64,000 nt of DNA from Rubrivivax gelatinosus. GTDB lineage: Bacteria; Pseudomonadota; Gammaproteobacteria; Burkholderiales; Burkholderiaceae_C. The stretch covers positions 1 to 64,000 of the forward strand of contig NZ_SLXD01000018.1 in the NCBI RefSeq assembly GCF_004340905.1, given 5' to 3'. A model generated the notes under the pieces. It was not told where the DNA came from. It made no database searches and saw only the letters and a list, made by a program, of their open reading frames with translations. This document shows, piece by piece, positions 41,731-49,598 of this stretch; position 1 is the first letter of the stretch, and every line of letters begins with the position of its first letter. A program made the translations under genes and the position numbers.

Positions 41731-42465
41731 ATGCCTTCTCGCCACCCGTCCCCCCGATCGCCTCGACCGCTGCGTGTCGCGCTGGCCGTGGCCGCGCTGG
41801 GGCTGCTGCTCGGAGCCGGCTGCGCCGCGTCGCGCATCCAGGCCTCGGCCGAGCTGGCCCGTGAGAGCGAGCCGTTCCAGGCCTCGCCCGAGGCGCCCGC
41901 GCATCGGTTGCTGATCGTCGGCGACAGCACCGCGGTGGGCACCGGGGCGAGTTCGCCGCGGGCCTCGCTGGCGGGGCTGATCGCCGCGGAGCATGCCGAC
42001 TGGTTGATCGTCAACCGGGCGCGGGATGGTGCGAAGTTCGGCGACGTCGCCGAGCAGCTCGGCGGCAGCGAGCGCTTCGATACCGTGTTGCTGCTGGCCG
42101 GCGGCAACGACGTCGTGCGGCTGACCGGCGCCGAGAGCTTGCGCTCGTCGGTCGACGAGGCGCTGGGCCGGGCCCGCGTGCTGGCGCCGCGCGTCATCGT
42201 CATGCCCTCGGGCAACGTCGGCAACGCGCCGTTTTTCCTTCCGCCGTGGTCGTGGTGGATGACCCAGCGCTCGCGCGAGCTGCACCGCGTCGTGCGCAGC
42301 GCGGCCACGCGGCACGACGCCGCCTACGTCGACCTGTTCAAGGAGCGCCGCGACGATCCGTTCGCCCAGCAGCCGAAGCGGCTGAACGCGCCGGACGGGC
42401 TGCACCCCAGCGACGAGGGCTACCGGCTCTGGCGCGAGGAGTTGCGGCGGCAGGCGGCGTTGTAG
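41731..42465 (+). CDS. SGNH/GDSL-family esterase lipoprotein
   Basis: 244 residues. Lipoprotein signal with lipobox LLLGAGC (Cys about 31). SGNH blocks: LLIVGDSTAVGTGA (nucleophile Ser), LLAGGNDVVR (oxyanion Asn), and DGLHPSDEGYRLW (Asp-x-x-His). Probably an outer-membrane or periplasmic esterase; substrate unknown. A second ATG six codons upstream (41713) is possible. 53 bp after dld. Confidence 0.85.
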   Translation: MPSRHPSPRSPRPLRVALAVAALGLLLGAGCAASRIQASAELARESEPFQASPEAPAHRLLIVGDSTAVGTGASSPRASLAGLIAAEHADWLIVNRARDGAKFGDVAEQLGGSERFDTVLLLAGGNDVVRLTGAESLRSSVDEALGRARVLAPRVIVMPSGNVGNAPFFLPPWSWWMTQRSRELHRVVRSAATRHDAAYVDLFKERRDDPFAQQPKRLNAPDGLHPSDEGYRLWREELRRQAAL

Positions 42466-42524
42466 CGGGGCTGGGTCGCCCGGACCCTGCGCGTCGGGTG
42501 CGAGCCGCGCCCCCCGCTGGACCG

Positions 42525-42917
42525 TCACGCCGGCACCAGCGGCGAGCCGATCTCCCAGAAGCCGGCGGTGCCGCGTTCCTGCAGCACCCAGAAGCTGCCC
42601 GCGTCGGTGGCCTGCCGCCGGAACTCGTACGGCAGCTCGAACCAGTCGGCATCCTCGGGCAGGCCGTCGTCGCCCGCCAGCGGCGTGTCGTAGCGCGGCT
42701 GGCACTGCACGACGCCGTAGGCCGCGAGCCGCCAGCGAAAGCGCAGCCGCGATTCGCCGCGCAGCACGCTGCGCAGGCGCATCTCCCCCTCGCCGTCGTC
42801 ACCGAAGACGATGGCCTCGTCCATCAGCGCCGTGTGGCTGCCCGGCAGCGCGCGCCAGGCGCCGCAGGGGCCGCGGCTGAGCAGGCGGTGGCGGCAGGTC
42901 TCGTCGGCGAGGTTCAT
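42525..42917 (-). CDS. Hypothetical protein next to the effector-like pair
   Basis: 130 residues, MNLADETCRHRLLSRGPCGAWRAL..., acidic middle, no signal peptide or membrane segment. Not recognised. It is downstream of the two effector-like genes on the same strand, 31 bp from the second, so a partner, chaperone or immunity role is conceivable but unsupported by homology. Confidence 0.55.
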   Translation of the reverse strand: MNLADETCRHRLLSRGPCGAWRALPGSHTALMDEAIVFGDDGEGEMRLRSVLRGESRLRFRWRLAAYGVVQCQPRYDTPLAGDDGLPEDADWFELPYEFRRQATDAGSFWVLQERGTAGFWEIGSPLVPA

Positions 42918-42931
42918 CGTGCCGTGACGAT

Positions 42932-42949
42932 AAGGCCGCGTGCGGCCTT
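42932..42949. terminator. Short hairpin between the hypothetical and effector-like genes
   Basis: AAGGCCGC (42932-42939) and GCGGCCTT (42942-42949) form a tight 7-8 bp inverted repeat that ends at the stop codon of the effector-like ORF. Followed by TTAGC on the plus strand; no T-run on the minus strand. Possible attenuator. Confidence 0.35.
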
Positions 42950-43731
42950 TAGCGGCCGATCTCCAGCGGGCGACCCTCGATCGTCAGCTCGTAGGCGCTG
43001 CGCGCGGCCTGCGAGCCGGCGAAGTAACCCACGCCGCCGGCCACCAGGGTGCCGACGCCGTGTCCCACCCAGGCCCAGGGACCGGCGGCGTCCGCCGGCG
43101 TGTACCAGGCCGCGAAGGTGCTGCCGGCGGCCATCGCGCCGGCCCAGCCGCCGGCCACCTCCACCGTGGTCTTGGCCTTGTCCTGCGCGGTGTAGATGCG
43201 CCAGCCGTCCTGGGCGGCACCCACCACGATCAGCACCTTGCCGCCGACGCGGAAGGCTCCCTGCACGCGGCCCACCCACTTCTCCTGCGTGGCCAGCTTG
43301 TCGACGGCGTCCATGACGCCGGGTTCGACGGGGGTGCTCTGTGCCTTCAGCAACTCGACCAGCGAGGCTGCGCCGTTGCGAGCCAGGCGCACGTTCTCGG
43401 CGCGGCTGGTCAGCGTGAACTCGCCGTTGCCGGTCTTCGAGAAGACGCTGTCGTGCAGCGTGACGCGGCCGACGCCGGACTCGCTGGCGCGCACCGACTC
43501 GCCGACCTCGGCCCACATCGCGCGTTCGGCCATCGCGTTGGCGTTGCGCTGGATCTCGCGCAGGTTGGTGTTGGACAGCGTCTCGCCGTGCGTCTTGCCG
43601 GTGCGGGTGCGCAGCTGCTGTTCAGCGGTCGCGGTGGCGCCGGCGAGCTGGCGCTGGTAGATCTCGACCAGTTGGCGCTCGCCGAACTGCAGCGGCGCTG
43701 CGCCGCCGGTGTTGCGGATCTCCACCGGCAC
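42949..43731 (-). CDS. Effector-like protein with glycine-zipper C-terminus (part 2)
   Basis: About 260 residues from GTG 43731, starting VPVEIRNTGGAAPLQFGERQLVEIYQRQLAG. The C-terminal 90 residues (VLIVVGAAQDGWRIYTAQDKAKTTVEVAGGWAGAM...GTLVAGGVGYFAGSQAARSAYEL) form a glycine-zipper-like hydrophobic segment of the kind that I associate with polymorphic toxins and secreted effectors. No signal peptide. The start lies 3 bp beyond the stop of the upstream ORF, in another frame, and no Shine-Dalgarno is seen, so this may be the second half of one frameshifted gene. Confidence 0.6.
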   Translation of the reverse strand: MPVEIRNTGGAAPLQFGERQLVEIYQRQLAGATATAEQQLRTRTGKTHGETLSNTNLREIQRNANAMAERAMWAEVGESVRASESGVGRVTLHDSVFSKTGNGEFTLTSRAENVRLARNGAASLVELLKAQSTPVEPGVMDAVDKLATQEKWVGRVQGAFRVGGKVLIVVGAAQDGWRIYTAQDKAKTTVEVAGGWAGAMAAGSTFAAWYTPADAAGPWAWVGHGVGTLVAGGVGYFAGSQAARSAYELTIEGRPLEIGR

Positions 43732-43733
43732 GG

Positions 43734-44381
43734 TCAGGTGCTCGTGTACGGGTCGCCTGCGGTGACGAACCACGACACCCGACCCACCTGGCCGAGTTCG
43801 GGATTGAACGGCGGGCGACCGGAGGCGACGTTGGCGAGGATCGCGCTGGCCACCTCGGGTGTCACGGCCGAGGTCCCGGCGGTGCCGGGCACGACGTTGG
43901 CGGCCTGCGGCAACGCCACCGCCGCACCGGCGGGCGGCAGGCCGGCGACGGACTGCTGATCGCGTGCCTTCATCAGGTTCAGCAGCCCGGCCTGGGCGCG
44001 CGTCGGCGCCACCTGGATCTCGCCGCGCTGGATCGCGGCACTGGCGTCCGCAGCGCTGCGCGCGCGGGCCTGCCCGGCGGCCGAGTCGGCCGGGGCGTTG
44101 AGCGCGCCCTCGTCGAGCGTCGTGGCGCGGCGGACGAATTCGGCACGCGCCGCAGGCGCGAGGCCGGCCTCGCGCGCCATCGCCGCGAAGGCGCGCGCGC
44201 GCACGCTCGCGGCGCTGTCGCCCGGGCGCGTGGCCACGGTCACCGAGTCGGCGGGCGACCAGGTCCTGGGGGGTGCGGCGCTGCTGTCGCGGTTCGTCTC
44301 CGCTGCCGCAGGTGCCGCGCCGGCGAGGGATGAGGCAGAGGAGATGGCGCCGATGCCGCCGATTCCGTCGGTTCCAGCCAT
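43734..44381 (-). CDS. Effector-like protein, N-terminal part (part 1)
   Basis: 215 residues, MAGTDGIGGIGAISSASSLAGAAP..., low-complexity Ala/Gly/Ser-rich N-terminus without a Sec signal, then helical RARAFAAMAREAGLAPAARAEFVRR and AAIQRGEIQVAPTRAQAGLLNLMKARDQQ. Ends GRVSWFVTAGDPYTST. Not recognised on its own. Its end runs straight into the next ORF in a different frame (see findings). The Gly/Ala/Ser-rich start resembles substrates of contractile or type III systems, but this is speculative. Confidence 0.55.
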   Translation of the reverse strand: MAGTDGIGGIGAISSASSLAGAAPAAAETNRDSSAAPPRTWSPADSVTVATRPGDSAASVRARAFAAMAREAGLAPAARAEFVRRATTLDEGALNAPADSAAGQARARSAADASAAIQRGEIQVAPTRAQAGLLNLMKARDQQSVAGLPPAGAAVALPQAANVVPGTAGTSAVTPEVASAILANVASGRPPFNPELGQVGRVSWFVTAGDPYTST

Positions 44382-44563
44382 GCAATGCTCCGGTTGCGAG
44401 CCCGGACGGCAGGCTAGGAGCGCCGCCGCCGCGCAGCTACTGCGGATCGATCCCAGTGGCGGGTAAGAGACTCTGCGGCGTCCCGGGGGCGATGCGTCTC
44501 GCACCCGGTCGCCGCAGCATGAGTGGGGGCTGCCGGTGGGGCGGGCGCAGCGGCGAAGCTCAC

Positions 44564-44593
44564 CCCCCGAAAACCTACTCGATGTTCTGCACC
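44564..44593. repeat. Left direct repeat (second copy of the yicC 3' end)
   Basis: On the minus strand it reads V-Q-N-I-E-stop followed by the same GTTTTCGGGGG downstream bases as true yicC. The two mismatches to the right copy (44581 G/A and 44587 C/T) are both synonymous, as if both copies once ended a real yicC gene. No yicC body lies next to this copy. Confidence 0.8.
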
Positions 44594-44621
44594 CGGTATC
44601 TCCGGGCTTGGAGTTCCCCGG

Positions 44622-45602
44622 CTACAACTTGATCCACTTCGCCGAGCGTCCCTTGCCATTCGGGGCAATCACCCCCTCGGCCTTCATGGCGCGCAGGATC
44701 ACACGCACCATGTCGCGGCTGATGCCAGGGCAGGCTTCCTCGATCTCCGAGATGGAGAAGGGCAGTTGGCGTTTGAGAATTTCAGAGCGAACACGGTCGC
44801 CCTTGGCGCCCCGGCCGCGTTCGATGGTGCCCACGCGCTCTTCAAATTCCTTGTAGGCGCGCAGCAGAGCACCCCAGAAGTAGTCGAGCCATGGCGCGAT
44901 GTCGTGTGCAGCTTCGTGCCAACCCTGGGAACTGGCTTCCAGCGTTTCGTAGTAGCTCTCCTTCGACTCTTCGAAGATGCGCTCCAGGCTGATGAAGCGG
45001 CCCACCGCATAGTCGAAGTGGTAGAGGAGCTGCAGGGTCAGCAGTCGTGCCATGCGGCCGTTGCCATCCGGGAAGGGGTGGATGCACAGGAAATCGAGGA
45101 TGGCCAGCGGCACCAGCACCAAGGGGTCTGCCAAGTGCTGATCCAAGGCCATGCGGTAGCGCGCGATCAGGTCCGCCATCGCCATGGGCGTGAGGTGCGC
45201 CGCGACCGGTCGAAAGCGGATGCGTGAGCTGCCATCGGGGTGACGCTCGACGATGTCGTTGTTGGTCGCCTTCCAGTGCCCGCCCGGTTGCGGCATGTAG
45301 CGGTACAGCATGCCGTGGAGTTGCAGAACCGTGCCTTCGGAGAACGGCATCTGCTCGCCGCTCTCATGGATCAGACTCAGGGCATCGCGGTAGCCGGCCA
45401 CTTCCTGCTCGGAACGGCTTTGCGGCGTGGCGTTCTTGAGCACCAGCGACTTGAGGCGGTGCGCGGCGACGACCACGCCCTCCAGGCGGTTCGACGACTC
45501 GGCGGACTCGAGCACTGCCACCTGCCGCAGGTCGCTCAAGACCTCCGGCGATTGCGCCACGAAGAGCTGCTGCTTGCCCCTGTACTCACCCAGGGCGCGC
45601 AA
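44622..45602 (-). CDS. Fic domain protein with N-terminal inhibitory motif
   Basis: 326 residues as read from TTG 45602. Fic motif HPFPDGNGRMAR at 175-186, the usual AMP-transferase site, and an N-terminal inhibitory motif (S/T)xxxE(G/N), seen as SSNRLEG at 36-42 (class II, self-inhibited). C-terminal winged-helix-like part (FSISEIEEACPGISRDMVRVILRAMKAEGVI). A TAG precedes the TTG start. A better N-terminus (ATG 45631, MKHQNTPIPS) lies in the neighbouring frame, suggesting a 1-base frameshift. Target proteins unknown; no FicA-type antitoxin gene nearby. Confidence 0.88.
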   Translation of the reverse strand: MRALGEYRGKQQLFVAQSPEVLSDLRQVAVLESAESSNRLEGVVVAAHRLKSLVLKNATPQSRSEQEVAGYRDALSLIHESGEQMPFSEGTVLQLHGMLYRYMPQPGGHWKATNNDIVERHPDGSSRIRFRPVAAHLTPMAMADLIARYRMALDQHLADPLVLVPLAILDFLCIHPFPDGNGRMARLLTLQLLYHFDYAVGRFISLERIFEESKESYYETLEASSQGWHEAAHDIAPWLDYFWGALLRAYKEFEERVGTIERGRGAKGDRVRSEILKRQLPFSISEIEEACPGISRDMVRVILRAMKAEGVIAPNGKGRSAKWIKL

Positions 45603-45905
45603 CTAGGTATTGGGGTATTTTGATGTTTCATTGCCCCAATAAATCCATGATTGCCGCATTCAGTCGTCACGGCGTGCCAGTGGGAAGGCCACAGACAGGC
45701 TGTCAACGCTGCACCTCGGAAGAGTGGTTTGAGCGCCTCGACAGTGACGATGCTGCTGTCGCCCACCGGACCGCGCCCGGACGCCGTTGCGCTGGCCACT
45801 GCCATGTCGGCGACGCGCCGTTCTCGTTCTTCCAGCGGCCGTGGCCGTGGTGGAGCTCAGGCAGCCGCTACAGTCTTGCCATGCCGACGAGTGAGGAGCC
45901 CGGGA
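45603..45905. other. Spacer between fic and the first exported protein
   Basis: 303 bp. The first 80 bp are notably A+T-rich (TTTTGATGTTTCATTGCC) and hold the probable true fic start in another frame (45604-45631) and its promoter. The rest carries an ORF in the frame of the next gene but without a plausible start or homology. A GAGGAG ribosome site ends it. No RNA gene seen. Confidence 0.5.
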
Positions 45906-47261
45906 ATGTTTGAAGGCAATCCGCCGCTGCGGGTCTTGGCGCGATCAAGGGGCTCTGCCTGGAGAGCGGTGCTGGTGCCGTGTCTGCTGGCTCCTGCGCT
46001 GTCGCCACAGGCGCAGACCGCGGCGCCATCCGCTGCTCCGACGGTGTTGCGTCTGCTTTGCGAAGAGGCAGCCGCCGGAGCGGCGGTGACCCTCGACGGC
46101 GAGGTGCGCGGCGAATGCCCGGCCGACGGCCCGCTGGACCTGATCGTGGTGCCAGGTACCTACCGCTTGCGCGCGGCCAAGCCTGCTGGCCCTGATCAGG
46201 AGCGCGTGTTCGAGAAAGAAATGCGCATCCTGCCGGGCACCTTGCCCCGCCAGGAGGTGCTGCTCGGCACCGCTCGGCCCACCGCCGACGCCCAGCGCCG
46301 CCACGCCGAACAACAGGCCCTGGCGCAGCAGGCGCGCGAGAAGGAGATGCGCGAAAGAGCGGCCATCGAACGCCCCATCGACGACGCCCTGGCCGCCCAC
46401 GACGCGCAGCACGGCCTGTTCTGCTTCGCCGTGCAGCGAACCAGCTGGCGCTACGTGCGCGCGGTGTCGCCGGTGTGGGAAACCCCCACCACGGGCGACA
46501 AGGGCCGACCGGCGCAACTCGCCTCGCTGCGCGGCTTCGTCGAAGCCTTGCACTCCGCGGACGACGACTGGTTCTCCTGGCGCGGGTACGCCCAGGACAG
46601 TCTCGAGCCTCAGCCGTTCTGGGACCGCCCGATCGACACGCCGTCCATCGAAGGCGCGCTGACCGCCGTGCTCGTGAACGGACGCCAGCTCTCGTTCGGG
46701 CGCGGCATCGAGGAGCAGGACGTCACGCAGCGCTGCTACAGCACGGCCGAGCAAGCGCATCTGGCGCGCCGCTGGTACGCCGGAAGAATGGGGTCGCTGG
46801 CGGTGGTGCCCCCCGGCAGCCGGCCGGTGCCGTCACCGCAGACGATGGCGCCCGGGCGCCAGTTCTGCACCGCTGCCGTGCGTGTGGGCGACACCGGGCG
46901 CCAGGTGCGCAGCGGCGTGTGGGCGCCCGGCGGGTCCTCGCTGACCGACCAGCAGCTGTTCGACTGGTTCGTGGCCTTCAGCGGCGCCATCCACGCCAGC
47001 GACCCTGCTCAGTGGCCTGCCCCGCTGCGCGGCCCCATCGACGGCACCTGCGACGTCCAACCCGGGCTGGCGAGCAAGTGCGTGGCCCGCTACGAACGCG
47101 TCGGCCGCAAGGACATCCAGGGAGAGATCGCCTGCCTGCCCGACACGATGTCGGCCTTTCAGCAGCGCCAGGCCTACCGGGCCGCGGCGCGGCGCGACAA
47201 GGTCGTCAGCAACGACGTCGAGTGGGAGCCCGCGGGGGCCACCCGCATCGAAAGGCCCTGA
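45906..47261 (+). CDS. Exported protein of unknown function with PEGA-like domain
   Basis: 451 residues from ATG 45906, which has a strong TGAGGAG site. Signal-like hydrophobic stretch (WRAVLVPCLLAPALSPQAQ, residues 19-37). Residues 47-121 (LRLLCEEAAAGAAVTLDGEVRGECP...VPGTYRLRAAKP) resemble PEGA surface domains. A short coiled coil (125-155, AQQAREKEMRERAAIE) leads into a Trp- and Cys-containing C-terminal domain I do not recognise. Followed by a second exported protein after 2 bp, so they form a pair. Confidence 0.7.
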   Translation: MFEGNPPLRVLARSRGSAWRAVLVPCLLAPALSPQAQTAAPSAAPTVLRLLCEEAAAGAAVTLDGEVRGECPADGPLDLIVVPGTYRLRAAKPAGPDQERVFEKEMRILPGTLPRQEVLLGTARPTADAQRRHAEQQALAQQAREKEMRERAAIERPIDDALAAHDAQHGLFCFAVQRTSWRYVRAVSPVWETPTTGDKGRPAQLASLRGFVEALHSADDDWFSWRGYAQDSLEPQPFWDRPIDTPSIEGALTAVLVNGRQLSFGRGIEEQDVTQRCYSTAEQAHLARRWYAGRMGSLAVVPPGSRPVPSPQTMAPGRQFCTAAVRVGDTGRQVRSGVWAPGGSSLTDQQLFDWFVAFSGAIHASDPAQWPAPLRGPIDGTCDVQPGLASKCVARYERVGRKDIQGEIACLPDTMSAFQQRQAYRAAARRDKVVSNDVEWEPAGATRIERP

Positions 47262-47263
47262 CC

Positions 47264-48334
47264 ATGCACCACGCAGTCCCGTTCGTTGCGCGCCGCCCGC
47301 GCGTCCTGCCGCTGGCCGTGCTGCTGACTGCCCTGCTGTCGGCCATGGCCGCGCCCGCGCGGGCGGCCCCCAACGACCCGGCCGCGGGCGACGCGGCCCA
47401 CCTGCAGGGCCTGGTCTCGCAACTCGACGCGCTGGACCGGGCCGAACTGCTGGACCTGCTTGATCAGGCCGACTGCTGCACGCTGGCTCGCGACTTCGAC
47501 TGCGCCGAAGCGCGCCACCGCCGCGCGCGGCTGTACGCGCACCAGCAGCGCGACCGCGCGTGGGTGGCCAAGTCGAAGGCCTTCCTCGAGGAAGAGCGCG
47601 AACTGCAGGCCAGCGAAGAAAAGCGGCGCGAGCGCGAGGCACAGCGCCAGGCGCTGGAGGACGAATGCGCGCGCTTTTGCCCTGTGCCTGTGGAGTACCA
47701 CCAGTGCGTGGCAGGGCAGCGCTATGTGGGCAATTGCACCGACGGCAGCCCCACGCCCAGCCTGGCAGATGGCATGCGCGAAGGCTTCGCGTCGGCCATG
47801 GCGGGGGCGCAGCGGCTGAACAACATCCACAACCAGGCCATGAACCGCCTGCAGGACACCCAGGCCGAGCAGCGGCGCGCCGTGGCCCGCGAAGAAGAGG
47901 CGCAGCTGATCCGCCGCAACCAGCAGGCGGCGCTCGCGCGCGAGCGTCAGTCGCAGTCGCCTGCACAGACGCCGGCCGCCGCGCCCGCCCGGGCCGAAGC
48001 GCAGCGCTACACCTTCCTCTGGCCGGGCAGCCTGAGCTCCGACCCCATGCACGCGTCCGAGGCCGATGCTCGCGCCGAGGTCGCACGCCTTGCTGAACGC
48101 GCGAGCCGGGGCGAAACCGAGCCGACCAAGATCCAGCGCGGCCTCATCCCCGACGCGGTGTCCTATGAGTGGGTCAAGACGGGTCCGACCCAATGCCGTT
48201 CGAGCCCCAGCGGCGCCAAGGTTTTCTGGTGGTGCTGGGCCGAGACCGAGTACCGCGTGGTCTCGCTCGCACCGCGCCCCAGCGGCGGCAACGACGCGTC
48301 GCCCAAGGTCCCGGCCGCTGGCGTGGCGCGCTGA
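47264..48334 (+). CDS. Exported coiled-coil protein of unknown function
   Basis: 356 residues. Sec signal peptide (LPLAVLLTALLSAMAAPARA, cleaved about residue 34). Two charged coiled-coil stretches (about 100-137 and 205-240), between them a Cys-rich segment (DECARFCPVPVEYHQCVAGQRYVGNCTDG), and a C-terminal domain with FLWPGSL and FWWCWAETEYRVVSL. Not recognised. Starts 2 bp after the preceding stop, so translation is probably coupled. Confidence 0.72.
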   Translation: MHHAVPFVARRPRVLPLAVLLTALLSAMAAPARAAPNDPAAGDAAHLQGLVSQLDALDRAELLDLLDQADCCTLARDFDCAEARHRRARLYAHQQRDRAWVAKSKAFLEEERELQASEEKRREREAQRQALEDECARFCPVPVEYHQCVAGQRYVGNCTDGSPTPSLADGMREGFASAMAGAQRLNNIHNQAMNRLQDTQAEQRRAVAREEEAQLIRRNQQAALARERQSQSPAQTPAAAPARAEAQRYTFLWPGSLSSDPMHASEADARAEVARLAERASRGETEPTKIQRGLIPDAVSYEWVKTGPTQCRSSPSGAKVFWWCWAETEYRVVSLAPRPSGGNDASPKVPAAGVAR

Positions 48335-48658
48335 CCGGGGGCGGTTGGCGGGCATGTCCCCGGAAACCAGCGCCTGCTCCTGGCGTCCGGCGTCACCGAG
48401 TGCGCATCGGTCTGGCAGCGACAAGCCTGGTCGCTGCTTGCGAACCTGCCTGGCGTAGTCCTGCTCATCCGGGTTGAGGTCGACTGCGCCCCGGCGGAGT
48501 TGCCGCAGCAGGGGCTGGCGCAGCGTGTGTGGTTCAGGCTCGAACCACTCTGAACCTCACACGGTTCACGCACTTCGGCGGAACCGCCTGAGACGTCCTG
48601 GTGACCGAAATCCCAGGAACATCAAGGGGTTAGGTGCGTTTTTGGGACGCCCCGAACA
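48335..48658. other. Island right-end spacer
   Basis: 324 bp with no supported gene. Contains an 8-bp hairpin (GCAGCGAC 48415-48422 / GTCGCTGC 48430-48437) that could end transcription of the exported-protein pair. Next to the direct repeat is CAAGGGGTTAGGTGCGTTTTTGGG, a stretch of lower complexity that could be the arm of an attachment site. Confidence 0.4.
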
Positions 48659-48688
48659 CCCCCGAAAACCTACTCAATGTTTTGCACC
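48659..48688. repeat. Right direct repeat (end of the intact yicC gene)
   Basis: Forms the last six codons of yicC including the TAG at 48670-48672. Partner of 44564-44593, from which it differs at two of 30 positions. Confidence 0.8.
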
Positions 48689-49569
48689 TGCTCGCGCATC
48701 TGCTCCACGAGCACCTTCATCTCCACCGAGATGGCCGTCAGCTCGATCGCCGGCGACTTGGAGCCCAGCGTGTTCGCTTCGCGCTGCAGTTCCTGGATCA
48801 GGAAGTCCAGGCGCTTGCCGAGTTCGCCGCCTTTCTTCAGCAGGCGCTCGATCTCGTCGAGGTGCGAGCGCAGCCGGGTCAGCTCCTCGGCGACGTCGAT
48901 GCGGATCGCGAAGGCGGCGGCTTCGGCCAGCGCGCGCTCCTGCAGCGTCGCGGCCGGCACGCTGTTGCCGGCGTTGGCGCCGGCCAGCGCCTCGTTCCAG
49001 CGCTCCAGGAAACGCTGCTGCTGGCGCTGCACCACCTGCGGCACCAGCGGCTCGGCCTTGTCGGCCAGTTCGCGCAGCTTGCCCAGGCGGTCCATCAGCA
49101 TCGCCACCAGGCGCTTGCCTTCGCGGGCTCGGGCGTCCTTCAGGCCTTCGATGCACTGGCGCGCGGCCTCCAGCGCCGCCTCGTCGAGGCGCTCGCCGCC
49201 GGCACCGTTGCGGCACCACTGCAGCACCTCGTTGACCGACAGGCCGCGCGCCTGCGGCATCCAGCCCTGCACCGAGCCTTCAAGGCGCAGCAGCCGGTTG
49301 AGCTGCTCCGGGTTGGGGTTGGGCCAGGCCGTGTCGCTGTCGCGCTGGGCCGAGATGCGCATCTCGATCTTGCCGCGCCGGAACGCCGTGCCGAGCAGGT
49401 CGCGCAGCGCCGGCTCCAGTCCACGCAGGTCGTCGGGCATGCGGAAGGACAGGTCCAGGAAGCGGCCATTGACCGAGCGCGCCTCCACCGAAACCGAGGA
49501 CGCGGCGCCCCCCTCGGCAGCCGGGGCCGAAGCGGCGTTGGCATAACCCGTCATGCTATAAACCGCCAT
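48670..49569 (-). CDS. yicC: YicC family endoribonuclease
   Basis: 299 residues. Starts MAVYSMTGYA, the family hallmark. SVEARSVNGRFLDLSFRMPDDLRGLEPALRDLL and the C-terminal GRRLDFLIQELQREANTLGSKSPAIELTAISVEMKVLVEQMREQVQNIE block are clear (here GKRLDFL). YicC proteins degrade or cleave RNA. ATG 49569 is preferred to an in-frame start at 49578. Its 3' end coincides with the right island repeat. Confidence 0.94.
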   Translation of the reverse strand: MAVYSMTGYANAASAPAAEGGAASSVSVEARSVNGRFLDLSFRMPDDLRGLEPALRDLLGTAFRRGKIEMRISAQRDSDTAWPNPNPEQLNRLLRLEGSVQGWMPQARGLSVNEVLQWCRNGAGGERLDEAALEAARQCIEGLKDARAREGKRLVAMLMDRLGKLRELADKAEPLVPQVVQRQQQRFLERWNEALAGANAGNSVPAATLQERALAEAAAFAIRIDVAEELTRLRSHLDEIERLLKKGGELGKRLDFLIQELQREANTLGSKSPAIELTAISVEMKVLVEQMREQVQNIE

Positions 49570-49598
49570 CGATTCCACCCCTCGAAAAGCCGGCGATT

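Larger units (their letters stand above)
44564..48688. mobile_element. Small genomic island bounded by yicC-end direct repeats
   Basis: A 30-bp sequence that forms the last codons of yicC (core CGAAAACCTACTC) occurs at 44564-44593 and again at 48659-48688 with two mismatches. Between the copies are a fic gene and two exported proteins with no housekeeping relatives, plus A+T-richer spacers. The 3' end of yicC is a known integration site of Vibrio mobilizable genomic islands. No integrase or transfer gene is visible inside, so the element would be decayed or moved in trans. Confidence 0.62.

Noticed and set aside
49555..49562. TGCTATAAA extended -10 promoter for the kinase gene
   Set aside because: The bases encode the conserved V-Y-S-M-T-G-Y start of yicC, so the match may be chance; no matching -35.
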